64,000 bases of DNA from Puccinellia tenuiflora (GCA_012064385.1 QRDG01001827.1:62001-126000), one strand, 5' to 3'; counted from the first letter of the stretch, positions 1 through 13,262 are shown. A program made the numbers and translations. Notes: a model not told the origin generated them from the sequence alone.

Positions 1-3000
1 TCCACTCCACAGGCATCTGGCTGGGCTACTGATCCTAGCACGCTCTTACTCCATCTCCTTGCTAAGGTAGTTGATGAATCCTCGCCAAAATCTGGCCAAA
101 ACACGAGGCCCGTGAGTACATTATTATGCACTCAGCAAGTATTGCCCCTCACTACAAACAATCCAGCAATCATGCAACAAGATATACACTGTAAATAAAG
201 TCCTACAACATGGCAAGTGTACTCATGGCATAAAAGTAGCATGGCATTGACAACCAAACATGTCATAAGCAAGCAACAGGGGTATCACCAGTACAGAGTC
301 CAAGCCAGGTGGGGTTGGATCGTGTACCGGCAATCATACAACGAGCTTACCTGTGACGAGTAGACGGGTGTAACAGTTGGTACCAGATCTTATAACTACT
401 CCTGTCAACACACTCAGGCTTCCAAGCCTCTAGCCAATTCCGGCTATCAATCCAGCCAACTCTGGCTATCTCCCGGGGCATGCACGGTTGATGTTGGCTC
501 TGGCCTAACTATAGGCTTCCAACGCATCACACCGCCATCCCATTCACCTCACAAGTAACATTCCCTGCAGCATCTTATTGTTCATTTAGTGAATTCAGGT
601 TGTTCACTTTCTTTCAAACAATACTTACGTTTAACCTCCGGACTCGACAAAGGACAAATAGTGTGACCGACACTGAACTGTTCCATAACCTAGGAACAAG
701 GCTAGCTGCTAGTTTGACACTCTCGAGAGGTTGCAGTGACCACCCATCTAGATGCACCTTACTCAGCCGGCACTTTAGGACATCATCCTTAAGTCAAACT
801 CAGCAAGATACACATACATAACCGTTCACGCTACCCAGACACTCCTTGTATAGCTACCAGCATAACTCTATGCCTTATGACGAAGTGAATCCGGCACGTC
901 CCCAACGGATGAGCAACGCCTAGCTCCAGAACCTTCACAAGACTAGCCCCGACCACAACTATGCAGTATCCGACTAGACTTGCCAAGTGGGTAGCATCAA
1001 GGAGGCTTGATAGGTTACATAGGTTACGGCCTTCCCATTTAGGGCGACAGAGGTAGTGCGTTCGATGTTCAGATTGATGGCACTATGGACTGACCCTATC
1101 GAAGCTTGGAGGGTTGTTTCAATTTATTCAAGTTTCAACATAACAAGTCCAAACAACCGGGGTTAGTCCAGCACAACAATCACAATATCCATATCATATA
1201 CCATCAATAACAAGGCATTAGCAACATAAGGTAAGCACATAACAATAACAGCACTGAATAAACATAACACTTGCATGTATAAACAACAACATAACAATAA
1301 TAATAATACCCGGGTGACTGTGGCGGGCAACCCGGCCGGTGTCACTTGGGGGTTAGTGTTCACAGAATAGTAGCATAATATTTCAAACGGATGACGGTGA
1401 CGGGCAACCCGGCCGGTGTCACCGCAAAAGAATGAACCGAAAAGCACTCATAAAAATGAGAGAGCATCCATTCCACTCGAGGGTTAATCTCGACGTGGTG
1501 TCAGCAATCTCGGCAAAAGAACCAAATGGAAAGTCAGCTCCCAAGCGTCGCAGTCCGGGTGGTCTATGCCAACCATATTTGACGGAGGGACAAGGCAAAT
1601 AACTCTTTTGGCGAATGCCCTCAACCCCGAGGATCATAAGACGACATTCGTCCGCTCCTCACCTCGGCGAAGAGGAAAAGAACCAAACAAAGCCCCGCAA
1701 GCGCGAGACGCACAATTGTAATAATCCCCCCACTCCTTTGACTTGAGGCGGGAGACCCGGCCATTGTCTCGGGAATGTGAGTGTTGCACAGATAAGCAAT
1801 ATAAGGTAGTGCAATAAATTAAAATACGACAGGATATGCAACATGGCAGGAACAATAATATAAGTTTCATAATAAACAAGAACAACACTCAGGCAAGCAT
1901 AATATACAGACAACAATATAATCACCCGACATAGTATTAAGCAATCAAACAAACAAGCATTGCGGGACGGATCATAGCAAGGGGTTAGCTTGCCTTCGAT
2001 GATCGATGCCATTTGGATTGGGGTCACGGACACGTCGCGGGTTAGGGTCTCGATTCGCCGGTACCGTGGAATACACCTATACATGCATACGCGGGTGCTG
2101 AGCATACAAAAATTTCACAAAAAAGTGAAACCTATACCACTGGACAGATCTTTTCAAACTATGAATTTACAAATTCGAATCACCTCAATCGGAGCTATGG
2201 ATTGAAAGTTACGGCCGTCCGTTCGTTAAGCTTAAAAACGGACAGTTCCCTGTCCACTTTACTGCTTACCCAGCGGACGTCCACAACAAAGCTGGTTCGG
2301 CCCGGGGCTGGTCGCGTACTCTCCGAGAATACGCTTTCTCCAGAGGAAAGCGTAAAGCGCAAAAATACGCCTTTAGCTGGATCGACCGGGAGTCTCAGGC
2401 TCGCGTAGGGAGAGAACCGGGGAGCCGGGGCGGCTGCTTGCCGGCGGTAGGCCACCAAAGAAGCCGGCCGGCGACCTAGGGAGGCTCCCTGAGCTCCTCC
2501 GCGGCCGGGGAGGCCTTCAGCTGGACTGGGGTCGCCCCTCCCGAGTACCCCGGGAGCTCGGTCGGGTCGGCCGCGACGGCAACCCGAGCCGGCCGTTGGC
2601 GATGGGGAGGCCGAGGAAGGACGCCGACAACGGGGCCGAGGACGGCCTGGTTGCCGTGCCACACCGCGCCCAGGGACGTGCAGGGCATGGCCGGGGAGGA
2701 CGACGATGATGGGGATGGCATGGCGGCGGCAGGGTCGGCGACGGGGAACGACGCGGAGGCGTCCATGGCGCGGCACGGACGGGCATGGCGTCGGGCTCGG
2801 CTGGGTGCGGGCGTGGCGGGGCGCTGGGAGTCAAGGACGGTGACGGCAGTGGCAGGGCCGGACGAGGGCGGCGGCGGGGAACGACCTCGGGAGCCGGAGT
2901 TCCGAGTTCTTGGCCAAGGTGGATCGTGCCGGGGACGGGGGGAACGGCGGCGCTGGGGTGAGGGCGAGGCCGATAGCAGGGAAGGGGCGGTGGTGGGAGC

Positions 3001-4423
3001 TGGGGTGGACGCCGGGCTCGGGAGGCACGGGTGCGGGTGAGCACACGGTCGTCTTGGCCACCGGCCGTGCACGACGAGCACGCCTTGCACGTCGAGCCTC
3101 CGGCTACCCTGGGTGGTGGAGAGGGAGTGAGGAGAGTGGGGGAGTGCGGGGCTGGGCGCGAGGGAGCTCGGAGGTGGCCTCTATATAGGCCAGAGGGGAG
3201 GGAGGTTAGGTGTGGCCGGTGTGGCCATTACTTGCTCCTGAGGTCACGGCTTACGCTTCACCGGCTACAGGGGAGAGATAAGGCGAGGGAGAGGATGAGG
3301 CTGCCGCGCTGGTTGCACAGTGGAGCACGAGGCTGCACTGGTGAAGGACGATTAGGATTGAGTTTAGTGCTAAACGGATTAAGGTCATGACGAGGCGTGC
3401 GTCCAGCGCGACGCGAGCGGCATCGTCGCGTTCCCGCTGACTCAGGGCGCTAAACGGAAAAAAGGTCGTACCACCGGGTTCGTAATGACGAGACCAACTC
3501 AACAAGACAAGAATCACACAAGGACTCCAAACTTCGTAACACAAGATTTTCCGAAAACCAAGGGTGCGCCAGGTGTTCGATGAAATGACCAAGGCTTTGC
3601 ACACTTCAGAAAAATCCCCAAAATTCACAGTAGGTTGGGAAGGATGTATATAGTATGTCTGTGTATTTTGAGCTCAGTTGGACACGGGGAAGTTGGTCAA
3701 ATAATTCGGTGTCTAAAAATGCCCGAATGGCATGGGTATGCCAAGTGCACTTACTCACATGATATGGGCCTGATATTGTGGATATGGTGTTGTGTATGGA
3801 ATCTTGTCAACTTGGAAAAAAAAGGCAATGCCAAATGACTTTTGTAGCTAGGGGTTGCTTTGGAAACTGCAATTAGGCACAAAAAGGGCATTACAAAGGA
3901 AGTACCTCAAATATTGCTCAAATGAGGTTGGGCCAATGGAGTGAAATGTTCAGGAGGTCAAATCATGCACCTCACCAAAATTTCAGAATTTCTGGATGAG
4001 TGGAAGGTGTCCAGATAATTTTTGGATTGGAAATGGCATAACAGGAAATATGAATAAACTCGGAATTATTGCATGGAACTATGAAGTATTCTGCCATGGG
4101 AGTGATGTATCTGTATGAGGGAACCATATGGTATCTTGGTGGAATTTATTTCCAGGTACACTTGTGGTGGTGGCTTTGGTGGGATAGTCGAGAGGGGTTT
4201 TGGAAATCTCCAGAACGGACCAACGTTCGACAGGCAAAACAATGGCACGGAAATATGGTGGAGGTTGACAAGGATCGAGAATTGCTGGGAAATTTCCAAG
4301 AGAGCAAAACGAAAGTCAAGCCAAGGACCATCTGGTTCAAGGAAAACATTTTGAAAGTAGAAAAAGTTTTTCAGGTGTGGGAAAACACCACTAAAATTAG
4401 GGGCGAATTTTTGGGGTGTTACA
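1..4423 (-). mobile_element. Partial long LTR (more than 4.4 kb) of a Tekay-like Ty3/gypsy element
   Basis: Read on the minus strand, the sequence starts at 4423 with TGTAACACCCC, a start typical of Del/Tekay-type gypsy LTRs, and runs to the window edge without reaching a primer binding site, so the LTR exceeds 4.4 kb. It has an AT-rich first kilobase, a TATA box near 3185 and a very GC-rich block at about 2400-3250, the layout also seen in the LARD LTRs further along. It interrupts the 5' LTR of the Athila-like element: homology to the intact Athila LTR resumes exactly at 4424. The likely target duplication TTGTG is at 4424-4428; its partner would lie left of the window. No credible coding sequence was seen. 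The family is inferred from the terminus only. Confidence 0.7.
3182..3187 (-). promoter_or_regulatory. TATA box of the partial long LTR
   Basis: On the minus strand this reads CCTATATAGAGG, followed downstream by the GC-rich leader-like block of the same LTR. Position about 1.2 kb from the LTR start fits a U3 promoter. This is inferred from the motif and the orientation only. Confidence 0.45.
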
Positions 4424-5590
4424 TTGTGGCAGTAGCATATGTATCTCTCTCTCTTGAGCTTCACTAATTAGCACCGTATGAGCTGCTGAACATGATTATG
4501 GTCATCGTTGTATTACCTTTGTGGATCTTTTTATGTGTTAATATATGTTGAGATTGTAATGTTTATTTCAGTTATGAAAATAGATGCATATTATGTACCC
4601 CGTTCTTGTATCCTTGTTTTGATCAAGCATGTTTATGAGAGCGTGTGAGGGGGAACGTGTGCATTAGTTGGAGTAACGGGGGTGGTGATGTGATAAGCTG
4701 ACAACTTAATATCACGATCCATTGGGTGTTTACCTTACTTTGTTGCCTCACTAGGGATAAACCAAAATACCATGTTGCAAGGTATGAGGAGTGACAAGCC
4801 TCTACCTATGACTAGATCCAGCATGTTCTTATTTTCACTTCGTGTCATTAATCTTAAGGCTATACTCTGAGTTATCTTAATTACTGAGGTGTTATGATTT
4901 AGTTCGCATCTTGGTGGAGTATAAGTGAGACTAATAATCAAAAGGTCTCTATGTTAGGACGTGATGCCCATATAATTAGTAACATGTCATTAAACTTGTT
5001 TGCAATCTCATATGTTAATCCTATGTCTACTTATTTGCCACGCTATAATAAAGAGAGAGTGCATGTGTGAAATCATGAACCCCGGTCCATTTTTAATCAT
5101 AAGAAACAACTTTCCAACCACTTTTAAGCATTTTCTACATTCAGACATTTTAAAATCAGAAAATAAAAAATACTTTTATTCATTGCATACACATATAAAA
5201 ACCCCAAAAATATCATCCATCATCATTACTATCATCCTTGCATTACTACTTACCACCATTGCATATTTATTTATTGTTTTGCATTCATTATTATCTTAAT
5301 ATCATTCAAACACCTTGTGCTTGACAACCACTTTGTGAGGTTGAGGGCACAAAGCAATCTACTTTGGTTGCAGGAAATCTAGAGAAGGACAAGGAGATAA
5401 AATCCCCACTACTGATTCCCCGAGAGTTCGATATTAAACCCTCGAGTCACCCTCGTGGGGAAAAACTTCCACTTCTACATACTCTGCACTTGGAGGCTCA
5501 ACCTATCCCATATATTATTTTCCTTTGAGGGTATCAAGAGTGCTTGTTGGCGTAGTTGAGGGAGAAACACTCTCATCAGTTCCGTCATCA
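4424..5590 (+). repeat. 5' LTR of the Athila-like element, left end missing
   Basis: This matches 10845-11995 of the 3' LTR with scattered substitutions and a few small indels, for example extra bases at about 5287-5306. The first 600 bp of the LTR, including the TATA box, are separated off by the long LTR inserted at 4423. It ends in CATCA directly before the primer site spacer. Confidence 0.85.
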
Positions 5591-5601
5591 CGTGTTTTTT
5601 C

Positions 5602-5619
5602 TGTCGCCGTTGCCGGGGA
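5602..5619 (+). other. Primer binding site, tRNA-Asp type
   Basis: TGTCGCCGTTGCCGGGGA lies 11 bases after the LTR end and differs by one base from the usual plant tRNA-Asp primer site TGGCGCCGTTGCCGGGGA. This priming site is characteristic of Athila elements. Confidence 0.8.
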
Positions 5620-5907
5620 ATCATAGCTGGAAGGTTTTATCCAAAGATATCACAACAAAGTCAACTTCGTCACCAACTTGTGCTAACACCTAAGCTTGGG
5701 AAGGTAACACCTACGTGAGCATCATCTTGTCCATCTTTACCTTCAAGCATTTTATTTTGTTTTGTTATTGTCTTGCATATCATTTTTAGATTTCGGTTTG
5801 CATATTTTATTTTCAGTTTTGCATTAGTTAATTCAGTTTGCATTATTTAGTGTCATTTTATTTTCAGTTTTGCATAAAAAATTAAAAACACATAAAAACT
5901 TGCTAAA

Positions 5908-7877
5908 ATGGGTGATAGGACTAAGTTGTATGACTACACAAATACTCCAAATGATCAATTTATTGCTAAACCTATTACCACACCTGAGATACAAGCTGAT
6001 AGCTATGAAGTAAGTCCTAGTTTGTTGAACTTGATAACTAGGGAGCAATTTGGTGGTAGTGCTGTGGAGGATGCCTCTATGCATCTTCATGATTTTGTTG
6101 AAATCTGTGACATGCAAAAATTTAAAAATGTTGAAAGTGATGTTCTAAAACTGGAATTATTTTCTTTCTCACTTAGAGGAAAAGCTAAGGAGTGGCTGAA
6201 TTCATTACCTACTGATAGCATTAAAACTTGAAATGGTCTGAAAGAAGCTTTCATTAAGAAATATTATCCTCCTGTTAAAATTTTGCAAAATAGAAACAAT
6301 ATTCTATCTTTTAGGCAAAATGAAAATGAACATGTTGCTATGGCTTCGGATAGGATAAAACTTATGCTTAGAACTTGCCCCTCACATGGAGTTAATGAAT
6401 GGACCATACTACACTATTTTTATAATGGTCTGAATTACATGTGTAGAAATATACTTGATTCTGCTGCTGGAGGTGCTTTTAGGGGAAAAACTATAGTAGA
6501 GGCTAAGAATATATTGGAAAGCATTTTGCAAAACTATAGTCAATGGCATACTGATAGAGCACCTAGTTCATCTAAGAAAGTAAACTCCATAGAAGAAACT
6601 CATGATTTGTCATCTAAGATGGATACTATTCTTGCTTTGCTTAATAAACCTAGTGTTGAAAATATTCCTTTGCAAGAACTAGTTGGTAATAATTCTGAAA
6701 ATATTGATGTGAACTTCATTAGGAATTATGGAAACAATGGGTATGATAACAACAATTATAATTCTTATAATAAACCTCCATATGTTCCCAACAATCGGCC
6801 TTTTGTTCCATACCCTAATGCTAATGATAAATTGAAGCCTGTGTCATCAAGTAATGATAATTTTGAGGCTAATAAAATTCTTATGGAACAAGTTGCTAGT
6901 CATAATACCATGATACAAGAGTTGAATAAGTCTGTTGCTTCTATATTAGTTCTGATATTAAAAACTTACAAATCCAAGCTACAGGACTAGTCAAAGCCCT
7001 TTCAAAACTTGCTGATAATCAAGCCACTTTATTGAGTATGTCTGCTGGAAAACCACAAGCACCACCTGTGGTTGGATTGAATTCTATTAATATTGCTCAA
7101 AATGTTCCTCTTACTTTGGAGGAAACTCTGAATGACTTGCTAAATTATCCTGAATATCTGTTGCCTTTTATGTCTTATCTTATGGCTTTAAAAGAAGAAG
7201 TTAGTAAAACTGAACATGATGAAAGAAAAGTTGAAGAAGTTAAGATGCTTAGTGAAGTTAATGATCCTTTGCATGATTTAGAGAATTGTACCTTGCATCT
7301 ATTAATATCTATCTTACAAAAATTTGCAAGTGATCCTTCTATTGATGCTAACCAATCTGGTTTTGGTTCCTATATTGCTAATCATGTCTTGAAAGAAAAA
7401 ATTGCTTGATACAATCAAGAAGCTATGATACCACCTAAGCTTGGGGATATATGGATCCCCAAGGTGCTAGTAACTATTGGAAAAGAGACACAGCATGCCA
7501 TACTTGATCTAGGATCTAGTGTCTCTATTTTATCTAAAGAATTATATGAAGTACTTGAATTAAAGAATCTTGAAAAATGCTCTGTTGAACTTGCACTTGC
7601 TGATAATACCATTAAACGTGCTTTAGGAAAAGTAAGTGATGTTATGGTAGAGTTACATATGACTTTTGTACCTGTGGATTTTCTAATTATGGATATGGAG
7701 AATAAAATCTCTAGTCCTATTATTCTTGGAAGACCTTTTCTTCATACCACAGGGGCTAATATTGATTCAAAGGAAGGGAATGTGAAGTTTCAGTTTCCAC
7801 ATAATAAATGCATGGAACACTTCCCAAGGAAGAAGGGCACAACTTTTAAGCTCCCTCATGAGCTTCATCTTCGGTAA
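5908..7877 (+). pseudogene. Athila-like gag and aspartic protease, broken reading frame
   Basis: It encodes the structural Gag and the protease that would process it. The ATG at 5908 opens a Gag with the typical retrotransposon core (KAKEWLNSLP, then a KKYYPP segment) and an Asn-rich tail. The protease follows at about 7425-7877, with active-site motif DLGSSVSIL near 7506-7532 and the flap-side motif ILGRPFLHTTGANID near 7722-7766. Three lesions separate the open segments: an in-frame TGA at 6229-6231 where Trp is expected, a net two-base insertion near 6940-6950, and a TGA at 7407-7409 probably derived from an Arg CGA codon. Two of the three look like C-to-T decay. The coding region ends at a TAA at 7875 with no RT after it. 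Confidence 0.85.
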
Positions 7878-10230
7878 ACAACAAGTAAGTAAGCCTAGCT
7901 ACATGGCTATAAAGAAAGCGCTTTACGGGAGGCAACCCGGTTGTTTTTATTTGGATTTTCTTTGTGTACTCTTACTGTAACAAGAGATTGTTTTATTAGC
8001 TTAGTTTCTGGAATTTTTAATAAAGTGTCAAGTTTTACCTATTTTGGTTTGAAAAAGTTGCTACTTCTATTCGGAGATTTATTCCTGCATGAAGTTTGTG
8101 CACGGTTTGATTTTTCATTGCTATTATGTAACTCCGATTGAGCTGAGATTTTAACTGTAACTGCAACTTTTCATCCTCTGTATGCATGAATGTTTTCAGA
8201 ATTTTTTGATGAGTTTAAGTAGGACAGAAAAATACGTTTTTCTGCTGCTGTTTTTCTGGACAGATTCTGTCCCATATTGTTTTATGCATAGTTTGAACTT
8301 TTGAGTTGAATCTTTTTGATCCAATTGAGTTTATGAGTAGGCATACAACAATATACACTCTCTGATCATTCATATGAATTTTAGTCCATGGATTATATGC
8401 AGCAAGAAGCCTATTTGTTTATCTCTACTAATATCACCCCACAGAAAAGAAATGGGAGAAACAGTGTTTTGAAGTTTTTTCACAGGGATTGGAGGAGATG
8501 CACCATGAGTTATCCAAGTATGGTGAAAACCATAAGCTTGGTTATGTGGAGAACATCCACACTGAACCAACATACTCTCGGTTTGCACACGTCTAACTTC
8601 TATTTTTTATTTGAAACACTTTATCGCATAAACTTGGAGCGTCTTTTTGTTTGTTTTTGCCTTGATTTTTATTTTGTGAGACCACCACACTATCATTTAT
8701 ATATGAGAAAGCTACTGGAAATATGGGTTGAAATATCTTGCATGCTTTTGTTGTATTGGGAAAAGGGATGTCTAAGTTGATTTTTAATGACACATATAGT
8801 TGCATGATTCATGAGCTTCTTTATGGGTAATAATTTGCAAATGCTTTATCATGAGCTATCTTTTATTCATGTTTTGATGCTATATGTTATTTCACCTTGT
8901 TTGACATGAATTATTTAGTTCTATGGACACTCATGCATGCATCTAGATGGTCATCTTTCTCCCTTTTGCTAGCCCAAAAATTCCAACAAGTAAAAACTTG
9001 TTTCCAACACCCTCAACCCAAGTTTTTCCAGTGAGTCCACCATATCTACCTATTAGATTTATGCTATTCCAAGTATGTTTACCATGTTACTTGTGTTATT
9101 TATACCTCTAAATGAAAATGATTATGTTATTTATTGTAATGGGAAATTTTGGTTAAAAAGCTCTCGCGAACTTGATGCACACTTTATTTTTATTGCATTT
9201 AATAAACATGAAACATTGTGATTAATATTATGATGATAGTGGCCTGATAAATGTTTAAGGTTGGGAGTTAGCCCATATGTGCTGTCACATGCAAAGCTTT
9301 CAACATGTTCCATCATTTATTTAGTTGATATCATGTACTTTTTTTATGGATGCCTATCATGGTGAAATAATGTGGAAATAGAGTAAGTTTAAATGAGTTT
9401 GTATAAATGGTTAGAGAGAAACCTGGGCCGCCAATCTAAGCCATGCATCATTCATGGTGGAAATTTACTTACATGCTATTTTGAACTTTTTATGATGCAC
9501 CCTACAATAAAAAGCTATATCAAGTGGTAAGTAAAAAGGGTGTTGAGGTTGTTCATTATGTTTGTTTGTCTTGTTGTTTTGATGTGGGCTTGATCCATAT
9601 CATGGGACAAGAGGTACACCAGTTGAGACTCTTGATGATACCATTATTACTTACAATGATAGATACCTTAAACTTGCTTTGTTTCCCAAGTTGAGTAATC
9701 ATGGTGTAGGTACTTGTATTCAAGGGGCATGAGACATCTAATCTTTACTTTATCAAGGCCACTACTCATATTTGCTTTCACATTTAACTTTAATCATTCA
9801 AGATGCTATGATAGGGGAATGAGAGCTTGACACCAAGTATTACAATTGCAATCAATAACTCAAGTAGAATAGTTTGGAGTATAGATGAAACTTATGCATG
9901 TTTTACCTCTACTCATTTATACATCTTTTCCAAAGTGTCCACCTTTTATATTCAGATTTTCATCTACACTCTATGGACCACAAGTATGCAAAAGTAAGAA
10001 CGTCCATATTACTATCTTTTATGTTACACTTTGTGAACTATCATTGAACATCCTTACATTAAATACTTGATATCACTTTATAAACTATTTGCATATTGCT
10101 ACTTCTTTGAATTAATGAGTCATTTGACTTTATGTAGCAGTAGCAATCATCTTTTATATCCATGTTGTTATTATATTGTAAAGTTCATGTTAGTTTTATC
10201 ACTTCCATACTCGAGGACGAGCATGAGTTA
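7878..10230 (+). other. Noncoding 3' region of the Athila-like element
   Basis: AT-rich DNA between the protease stop and the polypurine tract, opening with the Athila-typical ACGGGAGGCAACCCG. Several short ORFs occur, the longest 130 codons at 8388-8780, but none resembles a known protein. Comparison with the copy at 36164-38516 shows mainly amino-acid-changing differences in that ORF, so I see no sign of selection for a protein. Confidence 0.7.
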
Positions 10231-10240
10231 AGCTTGGGGA
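10231..10240 (+). other. Polypurine tract of the Athila-like element
   Basis: AGCTTGGGGA lies directly before the 3' LTR start TGTTGATGCATG and follows the phrase TCGAGGACGAGCATG common in Athila elements. It would prime plus-strand DNA synthesis. Confidence 0.8.
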
Positions 10241-11995
10241 TGTTGATGCATGTAAAATATATACATGAACTTTGCACTATAACACTTGTTTTCCATTCAT
10301 ATTTGCATCATATAAGGGGTATATTACTATTATTTAATGATTTTAGGTAATTAATAATGATTTCCCCTTTTTAGGGAATTAATCCTGCGCAGGCAGAAAA
10401 CCCCTATTTCTTTCCTTATTTGTTTCAGGGCCTTAACGACGTCATAATGAGCTATAAATTTACGGGGATCATTATTTTGGAAGGAGGAAGACCTAGGAGC
10501 GAAAGAAACAAGTGAACGGAGGCCGGAGGGGCAAAAGGGGGTGCCCCACACGGCCAGGTATAGGGGCCACGTGGGCCCACCTCTTTTGGCCCTCGTGGCC
10601 CCGTTTGCGTCGATCCTTCGCCCTGAAGCATCCTCGTGACCTAAAAGCGCCTATATAAAGAGCCCCCCACGTTCTTCAAGGAGAGAGCCTCCACACGAGA
10701 GAAACAAGAAAGAGAGACCAGGAGGCTGCAGATTGGAGGGGGGAAACTCCGGCGGAGCGCTGCCGGAGAGGTCTCCTTCTTCTCCATCGACATCTCCACT
10801 GTATCCATGACGAAGAGGGAGAAGTCCACCTCTGGACTATGGGTTTGTGGCAGTAGCATATGTATCTCTCTCTCTCTTGACCTTCACTAATTAGCACCGT
10901 ATGAGCTGCTAAACATGATTACGGTCATCGTTGTATTACCTTTGTGGTGGATATTTTTATGAGTTAATATATGTTGAGATTGCAATGCTTATTTAAGTTA
11001 TGAAAGTAGATGCAAATATGTACCCCATTATTGTATCCTTGTTTTGATCAAGCATGTTTATGAGAGCGTGTGAGGGGGAACGTGTGCATTAGTTGGAGTA
11101 ACGGGGGTGGTGATGTGATAAGCTGACAACTCGATATCGCGATCCATTGGGTGTTTACCTTACTTTGTTGCCTCACTAGGGATAAACCAAAATACCATGT
11201 TGCAAGGTATGAGGGGTGACAAGCCTCTACCTATGACTAGATCCAGCATGTTCTTATTTTCACTTCATGTCATTAATCTTAAGGCTATACTCTGAGTTAT
11301 CTTAATTACTAAGGTGTTATGATTTAGTTCGCATCTTGGTGGAGTATAAGTGAGACTAATAATTAAAAGGTCTCTATGTTAGGACGTGATGCCCATATAA
11401 TTAGTAACATGTCATTAAACTTGTTTGCAATCTGATATGTTAATCCTATGTCTACTTATTTGCCACACTATATTAAAGAGAGAGTGCATGTGTGAAATCA
11501 TGAACCCCGATCCATTTTTAATCATAAGAAACAACTTTCCAACCACTTTTAAGCATTTTCTACATTAATCCATTTTAAAACCAGAAAATATAAAAACACT
11601 TTTATTCATTGCATACACATATAAAAACCCCAAAAATATCATCCATCATCATTACTATCATCCTTGCATTACTACTTACCACCATTGCATATTTATTTAC
11701 TGTTTTGCATTCTCACACCTTGTGCTTGACAACCACTTGTTGAGGTTGAGGGCACAAAGCAATGTACTTTGTTTGCAGGAAATCTAGAGAAGGACAAGGA
11801 GATAAAATCCCCACTACTGATTCCCCGAGAGTTTGATATTAAACCCTCGAGTCACCCTCGTGGGAAAAAACTTACACTTCTACATACTCTGCACTTGGAG
11901 GCTCAACCTATCCCATATATTATTTTGCTTTCAGGGTATCAAGAGTGCTTGTTGGCGTAGTTGAGGGAGAAACACTCTCATCAATTCCGTCATCA
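10241..11995 (+). repeat. 3' LTR of the Athila-like element
   Basis: A 1755 bp LTR running from TGTTGATG to CATCA. A TATA box, TATATAAA, is at 10652-10659, about 410 bp from the start. The right end abuts copia protease sequence. The second copy, at 38527-40282, has this box changed to TATATTAA. Confidence 0.85.
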
Positions 11996-12311
11996 ATATG
12001 CAATGTTGAATGACCAATATGACTTATTTTCATACCGTTACCATCAGTGTACTTGTCACACGTGGTGATCTTGTTCTGGTCCTAGGAGAGATGGTGCGAG
12101 GCACCCGTGTCAACGTACCAGTTGGTGTCGACACCATACGAGGCAACATGAGCGTCCTTGTGATCACGATCACCACCGTCACCATCAGAATCATCATTGT
12201 CGCTCCACCAGCAATCACTGGCGGGATGACCATGAATCTTGCAGATCTGACACGTGATGTCGACGTAGGGGGTAGGGGCACGGCCACGACGACCATCCCG
12301 GCGGCGCCCTT
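11996..12311 (-). pseudogene. Ty1/copia gag-protease fragment, interrupted on both sides
   Basis: On the minus strand this encodes the Gag zinc knuckle (CQICKIHGH...DCW, CX2CX4HX4C) and the start of the aspartic protease (VDTGASHH). The same protein stretch appears intact in the second copy at 40283-40598. The Athila-like element cuts it on the left within the protease, and the LARD-like element cuts it on the right at 12311 within the Arg/Gly-rich part of Gag. Confidence 0.85.
12307..12311. repeat. Left target duplication CCCTT of the LARD-like element
   Basis: CCCTT precedes the LTR start at 12312. The uninterrupted copia sequence has the same CCCTT at 40594-40598 followed by GACC, giving the exact empty site. 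The right-hand duplication is lost because the 3' end of the element is missing. Confidence 0.8.
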
Positions 12312-12686
12312 TGTAACAGCCCAGAATTGGCACCCTAAAATATGGGCCAAATTTTCACTTTTCTTTTCATTGCATCATGGCATATATTATTAAATTGCTA
12401 AATTTAATAAGAGCAACAAATGGAAAGAATTAAAGGGAAGCAAAACCCTTCCCAAATTTCCAAATCAAGTGTGATTGCTCAAATTGGCAAAACCAAATAT
12501 TCTTGAGTTTCCATATTTGTCCAGGAAGTTCCAAGAATGCATTTCATAATTATTTGGCAAAGTAAAATTCTTGCCAAACAATTAAATAAATTGGGACTTC
12601 AAAATTGAGTTAAACCAATTCTTAAATTGAAACCAAGTTAAACCTTTCCAAAAATTCAAACTAAAATCATGGGAAGCTTCAATATT

Positions 12687-13262
12687 TGTCGTGGGGTTGT
12701 CACGGCAAGTTCTTCCTCAGGGAAGATGAGTTCTGGGGCCATTGGTGATTGAAGTACGTAGGAACGGTTAATCTTGCCGGGGAACAAGGATTTACCCAGG
12801 TTCGGCCCCTCTGATTAGAGGTAAAGACCTACTTCCTGCTTCTATGTTATTGCTCTTTACTAGATCTCGATTACAAGGACCCGGCTCCCACAACTCAGGA
12901 GCCGGCGACTTCTCTCTGGTGGCTAGGGTTTCTCTCTACTGGTTGAAGCTTATTCCTTTTAGAACTCCTCGATCTAAGGTCCAGGACCCTGCTTATAAAG
13001 GCTGCCGGGTCTCTGGACTTACAGGCTATACCGAGTCACACTAGAACACGGAGTCCTACTCTACGTCTTGGTCTTCCAAGTTAGACTCCGGGTTGTACTT
13101 GGACTCCTTCTTTTGACGAGCCTCTTTCTCCACACGGGCCTTGGTCGGCTTGTCTCCAGCCCAGCCCATGTGACTTGTCTCGTGACTCGGCGTTGGCCTT
13201 CTTGGTCTTGGCGGGTCTACTTTCCGGGTCCATGGGCCTACCTGTAAAGTATCCCCCCATCA
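12687..13262 (-). repeat. 3' LTR of the Tat element
   Basis: This 576 bp repeat runs TGTCGTGGGG...CCCCCATCA on the plus strand, which is TGATGG...CGACA in element sense. It matches 24785-25358 at about 98.5 percent by eye. A block near 12791-12832 is shared with three other Tat-type LTRs in the window. Confidence 0.9.

Larger units (their letters stand above)
4424..11995 (+). mobile_element. Athila-like Ty3/gypsy retrotransposon, non-autonomous, with truncated 5' LTR
   Basis: The order is partial 5' LTR (4424-5590), primer binding site, gag with protease, a long noncoding 3' region, polypurine tract and intact 3' LTR (10241-11995). The tRNA-Asp-type primer site, the DLGS protease motif, the phrase ACGGGAGGCAACCCG after the coding region and the polypurine tract AGCTTGGGGA are Athila hallmarks. 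Reverse transcriptase, RNase H, integrase and env-like genes are absent: the protease stop codon is followed by 2.35 kb of noncoding DNA and then the 3' LTR. The element therefore needed enzymes from another copy. It is inserted in the protease region of a minus-strand copia element; ATATG at 11996-12000 is the probable right-hand target duplication. Confidence 0.85.
7805..12311. repeat. Large direct duplication, copy 1
   Basis: This 4.5 kb block is repeated at 36091-40598 in the same orientation at roughly 97-98 percent identity by eye. It holds the last codons of the Athila protease, the Athila 3' region and 3' LTR, and the end of a copia gag. In this copy the right boundary is where the LARD-like element is inserted. 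Confidence 0.9.

Noticed and set aside
376..386. TTGGTACCAGA resembling a tRNA-Met primer site
   Set aside because: It differs from TGGTATCAGAGC at key positions and is on the wrong strand for the LTR that contains it.
2195..3090. Several long GC-rich ORFs on both strands
   Set aside because: They overlap in all frames, are low-complexity Arg/Pro/Ala text and lie inside an LTR; open frames are expected from high GC.
8388..8780. 130-codon ORF open in both copies of the duplication (also 36674-37066)
   Set aside because: Both copies are open only because they are recent duplicates. Most differences between them change the amino acid, so there is no sign of protein selection, and the region is Athila 3' noncoding DNA.
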